Below, piece after piece: positions 63,061-64,000 of a stretch of DNA of 64,000 bases. The position numbers were made by a program, and so were the translations under genes. Within the stretch, counting starts at the first letter, position 1. The number at the start of each line of letters is the position of its first letter. Source of the stretch: Paeniglutamicibacter gangotriensis Lz1y (GTDB taxonomy: Bacteria; Actinomycetota; Actinomycetes; Actinomycetales; Micrococcaceae); the NCBI RefSeq assembly GCF_000348945.1, contig NZ_AOCK01000001.1, forward strand, positions 248,001 through 312,000, read 5' to 3'. The notes under the pieces are model-generated. The model ran no database searches. It had not been told where the DNA came from and was given only the letters and a program-made list of their open reading frames with translations.

Positions 63061-63633
63061 GTGCCTGCAGTAAAAATCCCCGCAACCATTGCCGCCGAAG
63101 TAGCAGCCCCCGTCATGGGGCGCGCCGCGACCGCCGCAGGTTTCGCGCTCTTGTCCATTTTCTGGCCCTCCGCAACCAATCAGGTGCTGGCCTACTCGCT
63201 GGCTGCCTTCATGGTGATCAGCTCCAAATTCATCTGGGACTACGCCAGTGCTCCCAGTGCCCCGAAATCGGTGCGCGGACCGTACGCAGTGGCCGCAGTG
63301 GCGATGATCATCGCCGGGCTGGTGATGGCATTCCGGCCCGAGACGCTGGTAGTTGCGATCGCCGCGGCAGCCGCGTGGATCCTTGCCGGGCTGCTGGAAA
63401 TCCTGGTGTTCGTGAAGCACCGCAACGCATTTGCCCCCTACCGTGACCAGCTGGTCACCGGGTTCGTGTCGTTGGGCGTCGGAGGATCGCTGTTGCTGGG
63501 ACTCGATCTGGACGCTCACGGTCTGTTGGGCTTGGCCGGTGGAGGAGCGATCATCCTGGCGGTGTTCGAACTGATTTCCGCGTTCGGGCTGCGTCATGCG
63601 GCCAAGGAACCCGAGCCCGGGCTTTGGAGTTAG
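63061..63633 (+). CDS. membrane protein of unknown function
   Basis: A 190-residue protein with about five to six helices (AATAAGFALLSIFWPSA, YSLAAFMVISSKFIWDYAS, AVAAVAMIIAGLVMAF, LVVAIAAAAAWILAGLLEI, LLGLAGGGAIILAVFELISA). The family is not recognised; similar small membrane proteins are common in Micrococcaceae (recall, not checked). The GTG start is supported by the TAGACT element 7 nt upstream. Confidence 0.75.
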   Translation: MPAVKIPATIAAEVAAPVMGRAATAAGFALLSIFWPSATNQVLAYSLAAFMVISSKFIWDYASAPSAPKSVRGPYAVAAVAMIIAGLVMAFRPETLVVAIAAAAAWILAGLLEILVFVKHRNAFAPYRDQLVTGFVSLGVGGSLLLGLDLDAHGLLGLAGGGAIILAVFELISAFGLRHAAKEPEPGLWS

Positions 63634-63636
63634 ACT
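63631..63636 (+). promoter_or_regulatory. -10 element of the last gene
   Basis: TAGACT here overlaps the preceding stop codon. A transcript beginning near 63643 would have a 29-nt leader carrying TAGGAGGG before GTG 63672. Confidence 0.45.
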
Positions 63637-63671
63637 AGATGTTGAACCAAAAACTTGTAGGAGGGCCTTCC

Positions 63672-63977
63672 GTGGGCAACAACCCAGCCGAGCAGAAAAA
63701 ATCTTGGCAGCAGAGCATCAAGGCGCCGCTGTCCTTCTCCTTGGTCATGGCCATTATCGCCGGAGTCATCGCGACGATTTCCGCAACCGGCGGGTCCGAA
63801 AACCCGCTGCGGATCGACATCGGCCTCATCGCCTTCGGCGTAGCATTTGTCGCCTGCCTGCTGGTCATCTCCGTGATGACCATGGCCGGCAAGGAAAATC
63901 CAGAGGAAATGGGCACTGGATCGGGCATCAACCGCGCCTCTGCCACTCCGGATGAGAAGCCAGAGACCAAGAAATAA
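63672..63977 (+). CDS. small membrane protein of unknown function
   Basis: A 101-residue protein with two helices (FSLVMAIIAGVIATISA and IDIGLIAFGVAFVACLLVISVMTMA) and a hydrophilic C-terminus ending in EKPETKK. GTG at 63672 has GGAGGG 6 nt upstream, so it is preferred over ATG at 63639. Unknown function. It lies 38 nt after the previous membrane protein gene and may be expressed with it. Confidence 0.75.
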   Translation: MGNNPAEQKKSWQQSIKAPLSFSLVMAIIAGVIATISATGGSENPLRIDIGLIAFGVAFVACLLVISVMTMAGKENPEEMGTGSGINRASATPDEKPETKK

Positions 63978-64000
63978 GGGAGACGGACATCCTCCGTTCC

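Overview
This window is chromosomal DNA from a high-GC Gram-positive bacterium, most likely an actinobacterium of the Micrococcaceae (Arthrobacter and relatives). That placement is an inference from GC-rich third codon positions, frequent GTG and TTG starts, many ATGA-type gene overlaps, steroid-ring genes of the mycobacterial/rhodococcal type, and several apparently leaderless promoters. I saw no rRNA, tRNA, CRISPR array, complete insertion sequence or prophage.

Layout. (1) 1-11.8 kb is a steroid C/D-ring (HIP) degradation island. A leftward set holds an enoyl-CoA hydratase and two acyl-CoA dehydrogenases. A rightward operon is fadE30-ipdF-fadA6. A leftward operon is echA20-ipdA-ipdB-ipdC. 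A rightward pair encodes an SDR and a MaoC-type hydratase. Both divergent promoter regions carry the same ~21-bp box, and one copy fits the published KstR2 consensus exactly. (2) 11.8-15 kb is etfB-etfA followed by an unusual cytochrome b561-like membrane protein with a disordered N-terminus and three R[QR]GLPR motifs. (3) 15.2-21.6 kb encodes a tandem double-TetR regulator, a flavin reductase fused to an IclR-type effector domain, hsaF-hsaG-hsaE (the lower part of steroid A/B-ring meta-cleavage) and a divergent IclR regulator. (4) 21.6-24.2 kb is sparse, with a FUSC remnant, an FBP zinc-finger protein and a SUMF1-type protein. (5) 24.2-30.7 kb is a glyoxylate/allantoin operon: hyi-glxR-gcl-glycerate kinase-allB. 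(6) 31-41 kb is mixed: siderophore-interacting protein, LysR with an EamA exporter, aldo-keto reductase, maleylacetate reductase, MarR with a DHA2 exporter, and a lipoprotein. (7) 41.2-46.1 kb is an asparagine/aspartate operon (GntR, asparaginase, aspA) ending in an asparagine-permease gene that is clearly broken. (8) 46.2-64 kb contains bcp, a heterodimeric ABC exporter, an OafA-type acyltransferase, a pentapeptide protein, a CPBP protease, MFS and MATE exporters, a winged-helix/membrane-protein pair, a GntR/MHS-transporter/LldD cluster, and two small membrane proteins.

How it works together. In region 1 the CoA thioester of the last two steroid rings is oxidised, ring D is hydrolysed (EchA20), ring C is opened (IpdAB) and the product is shortened by beta-oxidation. 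Several acyl-CoA dehydrogenases would reduce the EtfBA flavoprotein next door. The membrane cytochrome b-like protein is a plausible, unproven route onward to the quinone pool, since no ETF:quinone oxidoreductase gene is present here. hsaEGF would convert the A/B-ring hydroxyhexadienoate to pyruvate and propionyl-CoA, but the upstream hsaA, hsaC and hsaD genes are not in the window.

Most interesting signals: the etfBA/cytochrome module with RGLPR repeats, the flavin reductase-IclR fusion, the tandem TetR fusion, three consecutive strong hairpins at 51.6-51.8 kb, and several paired palindromic operators. Functions are assigned from motifs and recall of families; no database search was possible.
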